Shown here: positions 40,705-48,326 of the stretch, piece after piece
How positions within the stretch are numbered: position 1 is the first letter of the stretch
Layout of the letters: each line of letters begins with the position of its first letter
Assembly (NCBI GenBank): GCA_011523505.1
Contig: WTGP01000018.1
Coordinates: 486,955 to 550,954 of the forward strand
Length of the DNA: 64,000 nt
Origin: Gammaproteobacteria bacterium
Lineage (GTDB): Bacteria > Pseudomonadota > Gammaproteobacteria > Steroidobacterales > Foliamicaceae
Reading direction: 5' to 3'
The notes under the pieces: generated by a model
The model's database searches: none
What the model was told of the DNA's origin: nothing
What the model saw: only the letters and a program-made list of their open reading frames with translations
Program-made: the position numbers and the translations under genes

Positions 40705-42890
40705 CAAACCTGTTCCTCCACCCGGTTCTTTACTGCCGGTACCTCTACCGCAGGTACCTCAAAAGGCAGCGTGCGCAGGCGCTTTCCCAGCGCCGCGAAA
40801 ATTGCGTTGCCCACAGCCGGCGCGGCGGGCGGCACGCCCACTTCGCCTATGCCCCCGATCAGGGCGCCGCTGTTGACGACATGCACCCGGATATCGGGCG
40901 TGTCGTTCATGAGCAGCATCCTGTAGCTGTCGAAATTCCGTTCCACCGCGCCATCCCGGCCAAGGCGGATCCTGCCGTGCAGGGCCGCGGTCAGGGCAAA
41001 AACGATTCCCCCGCTGATCTGCGACTCCAGCGTGGCGGGGTCGACCGCCAGCCCGCAGTCCACGGCGCAGTCGATGCGCTCGATGCGCAGCCGGCCACGG
41101 TCCACCGAGACCCGGGCCACCTGCGCCGCAAGGCTGCCGAAACTGTGGGTGCAGGCAATGCCGAGACCGCTGTTCGGGCCGGGCGGCCTGCCCCAGCCCG
41201 CCTCCTGCGCAGCCCGTGAGAGAACGGCCGCCATCCGCGACTCTTCCGGGAGCAGCGACATCCGGAAGGCGAATGGATCGCGGCCGGCCGCGTGGGCCAG
41301 CTCGTCGATGAAGGTCTCCACGAAGAAGCAGTTGTATGAGTGGCCCACGGACCGCCAGAAACCCAGGTTGACCGGCGAGCGCACTTCGACATGGCTGACC
41401 TCGAGGTTCGACACCCGGTAGGGAAGGTCGGCGGCGCCATGGACGGCGGCAGTATCCACTTCCGGCTCCATTCCCCGCATCTGACGGAGCAACGAAGGCG
41501 AGGCGATGTGCTGCCGCCAGGCCCGCAGTTCGCCGTTTTCGTCCAGCGCCCCGTGCATCAGGCTGATCGCGGGGGGACGGAAATAGCCATGCTGCATGTC
41601 GTCCTCGCGTGTCCACATGATCTTGACGGGCCGGCCGGCGTACCGGGAGGCCAGCACGGCTTCGGCGACGTAATCGTTCTCCAGCCGGCGGCCGAAGCCC
41701 CCACCGAGCGCCGGCGTGTAGATGTGCACGGCTTCGATGGGCAGGCCGGTAAGCTTCGCCGCGATCTGCTGGGCCCGGGTCTGGGTCTGGGTCGGCGCCC
41801 ATACCTCGCAGCGATTCACGCGGACATCCGCTGTGCAATTCATCGGTTCCATCGTGGCGTGATGAAGAAACGGAACCTCGTACTGCGCCATGACCCGGCG
41901 CAGCCCGGGCTCCTGCATGGCTTCGCGAACATTGCCTTCGCTGCGCACCGCGGAACCGGGCTCGTACAGGCCCGTAACCAGGCGGCGGCGAAAATCCGCG
42001 GCAGGGTCAGGTGCATCCGCTGACTCGCCGCCGTCGGGCGGAACCCACCGCACTTCGAGCGCGGCGCGGGCCTGCTGCGCCTGCCAGAAGTCGCCCGCCA
42101 GCACCACTAGGCCGGGCGGTCTGTGGTCGTCGCCCGGTATCTCGAAGACGTCCGTGACGCCGGGGAGGCTCAGGGCGGCCTCCGCATCGTAGACCGCCCG
42201 CCGTTCGACGGAACCGGGCCATGGCGAACGGGCGATCAGGCCGGTCAGCTGGCGGGGCAGGCGCACGTCGATGGCATAGGTCTGGGCGCCGAGGGTCTTT
42301 GGAGGAACATCCGCGCGCGGGAACGACCGGCCGACAAGACGGTAGTCGGACACGTCCTTGAGAGGAGGGTCCTGGGGCGGATCCAGTTGCGCCGCAAGTG
42401 CGGTCAGCGCACCGTAATCCAGCCGGGCGCCCGTGGCGCGATTGGTCACCACGCCGTCGCGGCAGACGCATTCCGACGGACTGATGCCCCACTCCACCGC
42501 CGCGGCCAGCCGCAGCATCTCGCGGGCCGAGGCCGCCGCCTTGCGGAGCAGGTCGTAGGAACCGCTTACCGCCGTGCTGCCGCCGGTGCCCATGGATCGC
42601 GGCCAGCCGGCGGGGTTGTCGGGCATGGGCGCAACGGATACGCGCTCCCAGGGCGCCTCCAGCTCTTCGGCGACGATGCGGGCCAGCGCCCAGGGGCTGC
42701 CCTGACCCATGTCCGTGCGGTCGCATACAAACGAGACGTCGCCGCCGGGATCAATCCCGATCCAGGCACTGGGCCGAAATCCTTCCGTTTCGCTGGACCG
42801 CCCTTGCGGCAGGTACACGGCCAGCGCGAACGATCCCCCGGCCGCGACAAAAGCCCGGCGGGTCAGTCTGATTTCTGGCGTGGACTTCAT
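40704..42890 (-). CDS. Molybdopterin-binding oxidoreductase subunit, isoquinoline 1-oxidoreductase beta (IorB)-like
   Basis: Large subunit of the xanthine oxidase family, hydroxylating a heteroaromatic or aldehyde substrate at a molybdenum centre; the substrate is unknown. The 728-residue protein carries a Tat signal (LTRRAFVAAGGSFALAV), cofactor-binding TDMGQGSPWALA and ALGGGFGRRLENDY, and near the C-terminus IGGIGEVGVPPAAPAVGN with the presumed catalytic Glu. This suggests periplasmic location. The small 2Fe-2S partner (IorA) and FAD subunit are not in the window. ATG at 42890 was chosen because homology begins there. The start is only 23 bp after tRNA-Ser, and the stop overlaps the lipoprotein gene. 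Confidence 0.87.
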   Translation of the reverse strand: MKSTPEIRLTRRAFVAAGGSFALAVYLPQGRSSETEGFRPSAWIGIDPGGDVSFVCDRTDMGQGSPWALARIVAEELEAPWERVSVAPMPDNPAGWPRSMGTGGSTAVSGSYDLLRKAAASAREMLRLAAAVEWGISPSECVCRDGVVTNRATGARLDYGALTALAAQLDPPQDPPLKDVSDYRLVGRSFPRADVPPKTLGAQTYAIDVRLPRQLTGLIARSPWPGSVERRAVYDAEAALSLPGVTDVFEIPGDDHRPPGLVVLAGDFWQAQQARAALEVRWVPPDGGESADAPDPAADFRRRLVTGLYEPGSAVRSEGNVREAMQEPGLRRVMAQYEVPFLHHATMEPMNCTADVRVNRCEVWAPTQTQTRAQQIAAKLTGLPIEAVHIYTPALGGGFGRRLENDYVAEAVLASRYAGRPVKIMWTREDDMQHGYFRPPAISLMHGALDENGELRAWRQHIASPSLLRQMRGMEPEVDTAAVHGAADLPYRVSNLEVSHVEVRSPVNLGFWRSVGHSYNCFFVETFIDELAHAAGRDPFAFRMSLLPEESRMAAVLSRAAQEAGWGRPPGPNSGLGIACTHSFGSLAAQVARVSVDRGRLRIERIDCAVDCGLAVDPATLESQISGGIVFALTAALHGRIRLGRDGAVERNFDSYRMLLMNDTPDIRVHVVNSGALIGGIGEVGVPPAAPAVGNAIFAALGKRLRTLPFEVPAVEVPAVKNRVEEQV

Positions 42891-42913
42891 GCGGTCTCGC
42901 TCGTTCCGGATTA

Positions 42914-43004
42914 TGGCGGAGAGGGTGGGATTCGAACCCACGAAGGGCTATCAACCCTTACTCCCTTAGCAGGGGAGCGCTTTCGTCCGCTCAGCCACCT
43001 CTCC
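42914..43004 (-). tRNA. tRNA-Ser (anticodon GCT)
   Basis: Class II tRNA of 91 nt with encoded CCA. The acceptor stem is GGAGAGG/CCTCTCC with discriminator G. The anticodon stem-loop CTCCC-CTGCTAA-GGGAG gives anticodon GCT, which reads AGC and AGU. A long variable arm (AAGGGTTGATAGCCCTT region) confirms serine. It lies 18 bp after csrA, a linkage common in gammaproteobacteria. Confidence 0.97.
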
Positions 43005-43022
43005 GCTGGTGCGGAGTCCGCG

Positions 43023-43220
43023 CTAGGACTCCTCGTCTTCTCCGGTCACACCGCCTTGCTCTTCGACAATCCGCTGGTATACCTCTTCGCGATGCACGGT
43101 CACCTCGCGCGGCGCCTCAACTCCCAGCCGGACCTGGTTGCCTCGTATGTCCAGCACCGCAATGCGCACGTTATCGCCAACGATTACGGCCTCTCCGGAC
43201 CGGCGGGTAAGAATCAGCAT
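43023..43220 (-). CDS. csrA: Carbon storage regulator CsrA
   Basis: Dimeric RNA-binding protein that controls translation and stability of many mRNAs at GGA motifs. The 65-residue protein starts [16 protein letters not shown] and contains [27 protein letters not shown], including the conserved RNA-contacting N-terminal strand and the VHREE segment. The Shine-Dalgarno sequence AGGGAGG is itself a CsrA-type site, and further GGA motifs lie in the leader, so autoregulation is plausible. tRNA-Ser follows within 18 bp. Confidence 0.97.
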   Translation of the reverse strand: MLILTRRSGEAVIVGDNVRIAVLDIRGNQVRLGVEAPREVTVHREEVYQRIVEEQGGVTGEDEES

Positions 43221-43289
43221 TCCCTCAGCCTCCCTGGACGAGCGCTTGCACCGCGCGGCTGTTGCCCGTCCTCATTATTCTGGACGGAA

Positions 43290-43319
43290 ATCATAACGCG
43301 GTTTCGGGCGGGACGCCAA
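43290..43319 (-). promoter_or_regulatory. csrA: Candidate csrA promoter
   Basis: On the minus strand TTGGCG (43314-43319) and TATGAT (43290-43295) are spaced 18 bp, in the 99-bp gap after the amidohydrolase gene. The predicted leader is about 60 nt. Confidence 0.5.
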
Positions 43320-44105
43320 CTAGCCGCGCAGCGTATACAGTCGGGGATCGGAAAGGACAGGTTCGAGCGCCGCGTGGATCCGGTCCGCCATGCGCTCCAG
43401 CTTCGCGGGAGTGTCCAGCAGATCCTGGCGGACCTCCATCGCCGCATACGGAAAGTTGCGGTCCTCGGCGTGATGGTCAACGGTGAAGTCCTCGGGATGC
43501 CGCCCGGAATACGGCTGGTTGTCGCCCACCAGAAGCGTTCCGTCGTCGCGCAGGCCGTCGAGCAGCGGGCGGGCGATCCGCGCGTCCCGGTCCCACAGCA
43601 CGCCGCAATCCCAGCGCCGGTCCTCGCCGTCAAGAAACCGCGTAAAGCTGTGTATCGCGATCAGCACGGGCGCTTCCACGATCGAGCAAAGGCGATCCAG
43701 TTCCCGGTCGATTGCGCGGCGATAGGGCCGGTAAATGGCTGCAGCCCGAAGTTCCTTGTCTTGTTCGCTCAACTCCCGGTTCCCGGGCACTTCGACCCCG
43801 TCGCTCAGGTCGAGAAAGGCGGAAGCGTCCGTAAGCGCCCGGTTGCAGTCCACGACCAGGCGCGAGTAGTTGCAGAGCACGGCGGTGGAGTTCAGGCGTT
43901 CGCTCAATGCCAGCGCCAATTCGCCCGCCCCGAGGTCCTGGGCGATGTGGCTTGCGCGATGTTCCGGCGAAAGCCCGAGATGGTCAAGGGCCCGCGGGAT
44001 TCGCCGGGCGGCGTGATCGCAAACCACCAGCTGGGGCGCCGTCGCGCCGGGCCTGTGCACCTCGTACGGGGCCGGCTCGGACGCATCCAGCAGCTCGGAA
44101 ACCAT
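43320..44105 (-). CDS. N-formylglutamate amidohydrolase family protein
   Basis: Zinc-dependent hydrolase of the HutG-like family (PF05013 type), cleaving N-formylglutamate or a related N-acyl compound. The 261-residue protein has VVCDHAARRIPRAL near the N-terminus, SRLVVDCNRALTD, the conserved IAIHSFTRFL (metal His) and the C-terminal FTVDHHAEDRNFPYAAMEVR. There is no hut operon beside it, so histidine degradation is not implied. ATG at 44105 was chosen; the frame runs further upstream but would enter tRNA-Glu. It begins 27 bp after the tRNA-Glu 3' end and may share its transcript. Confidence 0.85.
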   Translation of the reverse strand: MVSELLDASEPAPYEVHRPGATAPQLVVCDHAARRIPRALDHLGLSPEHRASHIAQDLGAGELALALSERLNSTAVLCNYSRLVVDCNRALTDASAFLDLSDGVEVPGNRELSEQDKELRAAAIYRPYRRAIDRELDRLCSIVEAPVLIAIHSFTRFLDGEDRRWDCGVLWDRDARIARPLLDGLRDDGTLLVGDNQPYSGRHPEDFTVDHHAEDRNFPYAAMEVRQDLLDTPAKLERMADRIHAALEPVLSDPRLYTLRG

Positions 44106-44132
44106 CACCAAGTCATTTGTCCGTAGGTAAAG

Positions 44133-44207
44133 TGGCGTCCCCAAGGGGATTCGAACCCCTGTTGCCGGCGTGAAAGGCCGGTGTCCTAACCACTAGACGA
44201 TGGGGAC
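44133..44207 (-). tRNA. tRNA-Glu (anticodon TTC)
   Basis: 75 nt with encoded CCA. Acceptor stem GTCCCCA/TGGGGAC; anticodon stem-loop CCGGC-CTTTCAC-GCCGG gives TTC; T arm AGGGGTTCGAATCCCCT. It lies 22 bp after tRNA-Ala on the same strand, so both probably come from one transcript. Confidence 0.97.
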
Positions 44208-44229
44208 TCCGAAGTTCCGTGAAGAATTC

Positions 44230-44305
<76 letters not shown>

Positions 44306-44320
44306 TACACAAGAGGCGGA

Positions 44321-44349
44321 ATTGTAGCCGCTCGACTATCCGAGCGCCA
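44321..44349 (-). promoter_or_regulatory. Candidate promoter of tRNA-Ala/tRNA-Glu
   Basis: Minus-strand TACAAT (44321-44326) lies 15 bp before the tRNA-Ala 5' end. A weak TGGCGC (44344-44349) sits 17 bp upstream of it. It is divergent from the receptor promoter, whose -35 box begins 22 bp further on. Confidence 0.45.
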
Positions 44350-44370
44350 GTTGGCGGTTTCCCGGCATTA

Positions 44371-44398
44371 TTGACAACGTTGTCATTCTAGGTATAGA
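44371..44398 (+). promoter_or_regulatory. Receptor promoter with embedded LacI-type operator
   Basis: A consensus -35 box TTGACA (44371-44376) and a -10 box TATAGA (44393-44398) are spaced 16 bp. The -35 box is part of a perfect 14-bp palindrome TGACAACGTTGTCA (44372-44385) with the central CG typical of LacI-family operators. A bound repressor would block RNA polymerase. A strong Shine-Dalgarno GAGGAGGGG precedes the receptor ATG. The LacI-type regulator encoded at 47271-48326 is the obvious candidate ligand-responsive repressor. Confidence 0.75.
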
Positions 44399-44432
44399 GT
44401 CAGGAAACACAGTCCAGCTGAGGAGGGGACTC

Positions 44433-47141
44433 ATGTTCAATCATTACGCTTTCGTCGCGCGGCTCTTGCGCCCGTCTGTTCTTTTCTTTCCTCTTTTGAG
44501 TATGGGTGTCGTCGGGCCTGCTCTGGCGCAACAGGACGACGATGGCGGCGGCACAAACGCAATCGTCATCGAGGAAATCGTCGTTACGGCAACCAAGCGG
44601 GCCACTGACCTCATGTCGACGCCTGTCGCGGTCACCGCGGTTACCCAAGGCCAATTGACTGACCAGGGCGTAAGCAACGTGACGGACCTGGGGGACCTGG
44701 TGCCAAACATGCAAGTTGGCTCCTCGCCTTCGGACTCGGGTGTCCAGGTCACCGTGCGGGGCATCACATCCAATAACTTTACCGAACTTGGCGATCCCAC
44801 GGTCGCGATACATGTCGACGGCATGTACACGCCTCGCCCCCAGGCGGGCCTGGCGCTCCTTCACGACGTCGGTCGAGTCGAGATCTTGCGTGGGCCGCAA
44901 GGCACGCTGTTCGGGCGCAACTCGACTTCCGGCAGCATCAACATCATCACGGCCCAGCCGGATACCGAATCCCTGGAAGGCAACGCCGAGGTTGACCTGG
45001 GCAACTTCGGGCGCACCGCAGCGCGGGCCTGGTTCAACCTGCCGGTCAACGAAAGCCTGGCGTTCCGCGCTTCCGGCATGGTGGAACAGGCGGATTCCTA
45101 TATCGACCAGGAAGCGGACCGGTTTGACCTTGCTTTTGACCCGGACGGCGACGGCAATTTCGAGATTCCCGCCGACGGCATCCCCAACACCGACCAGAGG
45201 CGGAACCGCGACGTGGACGATGACGAAGCCTACTTCGCCGTTGACCGCTGGGCTTTCCGCCTTGCCATGCGCGCCTACCTGGGTGAAGCGGCGAGCTGGC
45301 AACTCACATACGATCACTTCCAGGACAACAGCCCCGGCGGTCTTTCGCTCAAGGATTGCGAGAAAGCCGCAGGAACCTTCTTCGAGTGCGATCACGACCA
45401 GTGGTACGCCCGAATCAACGTGCCCGGCGAACTGGACTTCACCATCCAGACGGTGCGGTCCGAGTTCACCTGGGACATTCTCGACTCGGTTGTGATGGAA
45501 TACCGCGTCGCATGGTCGGAACAGGAGCGCTTCCAGCAGTACGACGGCGACGGGGGCGCCTGGGTCGATCCCGATCATCCGGGCTACGGAATAAGCCGGT
45601 TCTGCTGCGGCGCCCCGCCCCTGGTACGCGATGCGGCCGCATTCGAACGGCACGGATTCGGCGTGGAGGTCAAGTTCCCCTTCGAGGACCTTCAACTGAC
45701 GACCCGTTACTCGACCTACACATCGACAGTCCACGAGTTGCAGTTCAAATCCACCGGCGACGGGGCGCTGTCCTGGATCGCCGGGGCCTTCTTGATGGAT
45801 GAGGAAAATTCCATCCGTTTTGACGTCGAACTTCCTTTCTGCTGCACCGGCGGCGTTCCGCTTGCACAGGCGTTCATGCAGCCGGACCGCGGCGTGTCCA
45901 CGGAGGCCTTGTTCGCACAGTTCGACTACGCGTTGACCGAGCGCGCCAATGTGACCGTCGGCTATCGCCAGACCTGGGACGAGAAGTACGACAGGGGCGG
46001 ATCGAACCACCAGACCATCGGCTACTGGGTCAATCCCGGCGCCTACGATCCGGCCGGCTCATTCTGGTACGAGTCCTGGGGACTCATCGGAGTCGTTCCC
46101 GGCTGGGCTTCGAACCCGGCTTTCCATCAGGCCGATGTCCTGACCAACGCCATGGGCTCGCACGCCGAGGATTTCACGACGCGGATACCGGGCACCGACA
46201 ACACCTATCAGGCGGACTGGGGGCAAGGCACCTGGCGCGTCGGGTTCGACTATCTCATAAGCAATGATCTGTTCGCATACGGTTACATCGCCAGCGGCTT
46301 CAAGGCAGGCGGATTCGGCGACAAGGTGGATATCTGCGAGTGCGGCGAGGTGACCGCCTTCCCGTACGATCCCGAGGAGGTCATCACTTATGAGTTGGGC
46401 CTGAAGGGTGAAGCCCTGGACGGCAACCTTCGCCTGCTCGCCAACGTCTTCTTCAACGACTACAGCGACATGCAACGCACGTCCTGGGTCATCGTGGGAG
46501 AGTCCATCCATAGCGGAAACGACATCGGTACGCTGCTCACCACCAACCTCGCGGAAGCCGGCATCTTCGGCGCGGAATTCGAATGGGACTGGGCCGAGCC
46601 CTGGCCCGGCGGCCGGTTCCACGGCTGGGTTTCGTACCTGAACGCCGAAATCGACAAGCTCGAGGACGGCGAGGACGGCCTGTTCTGCTTCGAGCGGGCC
46701 TACATGGGGCTGACGCCCTGCCCACCGCAGGACCCGACCCAACTCCGGGGCGACAACACGCTTCGACGGCCGACGGACCTGTCGGGCAACAAGCTCCCGT
46801 GGTCGCCGGAATGGTCATTTTCCGCCACGGTGGATCACACCTGGTGGCTGGGCAATGGCTGGGTTGTCGGCCCTTCGCTCACCTGGAACTGGCAGGCCGA
46901 GATGTTCTTCAACGACAACAACTACACCGACGGCCCGTTCCACGCCGGGCAGAAGGCGGTCAGCTCCTTCAACGCCAACTTCCGGATCATCAACGAAGTC
47001 CAGGGCTGGGCGCTGGTGCTGTTCGGCCACAACCTGAGCGATGAACTGATGCGCTCCTGGGCGGACCCCGGACCGGGCTACTGGCGCGCCAACTTCTTCC
47101 CGCCGAGAACGTACGGAGTACGTTTCAGCAAGGGCTTTTAG
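44433..47141 (+). CDS. TonB-dependent receptor
   Basis: Outer-membrane active transporter, 902 residues; by context it probably takes up an oligosaccharide. Signal peptide ends near GPALA-QQ. A TonB-box-like EEIVVTATKR lies at about 47-56. The plug domain includes VQVTVRGI and VEILRGPQGTLFGRNSTSGS. The barrel ends in TYGVRFSKGF with terminal phenylalanine. Unusual features: ten cysteines in predicted barrel loops, including two CC pairs (FCCGAPP, FCCTGG), and an EF-hand-like DPDGDGNFEIPADG near residue 236. Its own promoter carries a LacI-type operator. It heads the glycan locus. Confidence 0.93.
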   Translation: MFNHYAFVARLLRPSVLFFPLLSMGVVGPALAQQDDDGGGTNAIVIEEIVVTATKRATDLMSTPVAVTAVTQGQLTDQGVSNVTDLGDLVPNMQVGSSPSDSGVQVTVRGITSNNFTELGDPTVAIHVDGMYTPRPQAGLALLHDVGRVEILRGPQGTLFGRNSTSGSINIITAQPDTESLEGNAEVDLGNFGRTAARAWFNLPVNESLAFRASGMVEQADSYIDQEADRFDLAFDPDGDGNFEIPADGIPNTDQRRNRDVDDDEAYFAVDRWAFRLAMRAYLGEAASWQLTYDHFQDNSPGGLSLKDCEKAAGTFFECDHDQWYARINVPGELDFTIQTVRSEFTWDILDSVVMEYRVAWSEQERFQQYDGDGGAWVDPDHPGYGISRFCCGAPPLVRDAAAFERHGFGVEVKFPFEDLQLTTRYSTYTSTVHELQFKSTGDGALSWIAGAFLMDEENSIRFDVELPFCCTGGVPLAQAFMQPDRGVSTEALFAQFDYALTERANVTVGYRQTWDEKYDRGGSNHQTIGYWVNPGAYDPAGSFWYESWGLIGVVPGWASNPAFHQADVLTNAMGSHAEDFTTRIPGTDNTYQADWGQGTWRVGFDYLISNDLFAYGYIASGFKAGGFGDKVDICECGEVTAFPYDPEEVITYELGLKGEALDGNLRLLANVFFNDYSDMQRTSWVIVGESIHSGNDIGTLLTTNLAEAGIFGAEFEWDWAEPWPGGRFHGWVSYLNAEIDKLEDGEDGLFCFERAYMGLTPCPPQDPTQLRGDNTLRRPTDLSGNKLPWSPEWSFSATVDHTWWLGNGWVVGPSLTWNWQAEMFFNDNNYTDGPFHAGQKAVSSFNANFRIINEVQGWALVLFGHNLSDELMRSWADPGPGYWRANFFPPRTYGVRFSKGF

Positions 47142-47176
47142 CAGCGCCCCTGTTCCTCCACGGGGGCCGGCGGCAC

Positions 47177-47212
47177 GCGAACCCGGCGCTTTCGCAAACG
47201 CGCCGGGTTCGC
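47177..47212 (+). terminator. Strong intergenic hairpin after the receptor gene
   Basis: A perfect 13-bp inverted repeat (GCGAACCCGGCGC / GCGCCGGGTTCGC) with a 10-nt loop begins 36 bp after the receptor stop codon. There is no T-run on either side, so it is not a classical intrinsic terminator. It may attenuate read-through into lacI or protect the receptor mRNA 3' end. Confidence 0.45.
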
Positions 47213-47270
47213 GGTCGCCCATGAAGCCCTTCCGCGACCAAGCGAGGCATACTGTCATCCGATCCGCACC

Positions 47271-48326
47271 ATGAGCGACAGACAGCAAGCCAAGGCTAAA
47301 GGTGGCGTCACCAGGGCGACTATCCACGACGTTGCCGCCCAGGCGGAGGTGTCGATCAAGACAGTCTCGCGGGTGCTCAACAAGGAACCCACGGTCAGGA
47401 ACAGCACTCGCGATCGTGTCCTCAAGGCCGCCGACGCGCTCAACTACGAGCCCAACCCCCAGGCGCGGGGCCTCAAGGGCAGGCTCACTCACTCGATCGG
47501 TCTGCTCTACGAGAATCCTCAGGAGTTCAGCTACGTGCAGAAGGCCCTTGAAGGCGTATTCGACGCTTGTCGATCGCGCAATCTGTCCCTGCTGCTGCGT
47601 CCCTGCCCGGAGCGCGTCGCGGTTGACGACGTGCGCCGCTTCGTGCTCCAGACGCGGGTTGACGGCGTAGTGTTGCTTGCGCCTCTCAGCGACCATCCGG
47701 ACGTCGTAGCGATGTTGAAGGAGCTCGAGATACCGATGGCGCAGGTGTCGCCGGGCGTCGCCGAGCCCGATACGATTTCGGTAAACCCCAGGGACCGGGA
47801 AGCCAGCGAGCAACTCACGGAACACGTCATTTCAATCGGACACCGGCGGATCGGGTTCATCGAGGGCGACCCGCGCCACGGCTCCAGTCACAAGCGGCTG
47901 AGCGGGTTTCTCGCGAGTATGCGCAAATACGGCCTGGATTCCGGCGAGCAGCTGATTTCACGGGGCTTCTTTACCTTTGACTCCGGCAAACAGGCGGCGA
48001 TTCAACTGCTGCGCAGGCGGCCCTCCCCTACCGCCATCATCGCCAGCAACGACGATATGGCCGCCGGCGCAATCGTGGCGGCCCGGGAAAGGGGCCTTGA
48101 CGTGCCGGGCGACGTGTCGGTGGTGGGGTTTGACGACTCGCCGATCGCCTCGCATACCTGGCCCGCCCTGACCACGCTGAGGCAACCCATCAGCGAGATG
48201 GCCTCGACCGCCGCATTGCGGCTCATCGACCAGGTGGCCGGCGTTGCCCAGGTAACGGGACACCAGGAATTCGATTGCGAAATCGTGATGCGCGACTCGC
48301 TCGCGGCGCCCGGACCGGCCGAGTAG
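47271..48326 (+). CDS. LacI-family transcriptional regulator
   Basis: Sugar-responsive DNA-binding protein of 351 residues. The N-terminal helix-turn-helix and hinge are canonical (ATIHDVAAQAEVSIKTVSRV, then LNYEPNPQARGLKG). They are followed by a periplasmic-binding-protein-like effector domain with VDGVVLLAPLS, GHRRIGFIEGDP, AIIASNDDMAAGAI and VPGDVSVVGFDDSPIASHTW. The stop overlaps the start of the GH3 gene by one base (TAGTG), so it is co-transcribed with the catabolic genes. It most likely controls the palindrome before the receptor gene. Confidence 0.93.
   Translation: MSDRQQAKAKGGVTRATIHDVAAQAEVSIKTVSRVLNKEPTVRNSTRDRVLKAADALNYEPNPQARGLKGRLTHSIGLLYENPQEFSYVQKALEGVFDACRSRNLSLLLRPCPERVAVDDVRRFVLQTRVDGVVLLAPLSDHPDVVAMLKELEIPMAQVSPGVAEPDTISVNPRDREASEQLTEHVISIGHRRIGFIEGDPRHGSSHKRLSGFLASMRKYGLDSGEQLISRGFFTFDSGKQAAIQLLRRRPSPTAIIASNDDMAAGAIVAARERGLDVPGDVSVVGFDDSPIASHTWPALTTLRQPISEMASTAALRLIDQVAGVAQVTGHQEFDCEIVMRDSLAAPGPAE

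Noticed and set aside
44106..44144. Extension of the amidohydrolase frame to 44144
   Set aside because: It would read into tRNA-Glu.
47177..47212. Classical intrinsic terminator after the receptor gene
   Set aside because: The hairpin is strong but no T-run follows on either strand, so standard termination is not supported.
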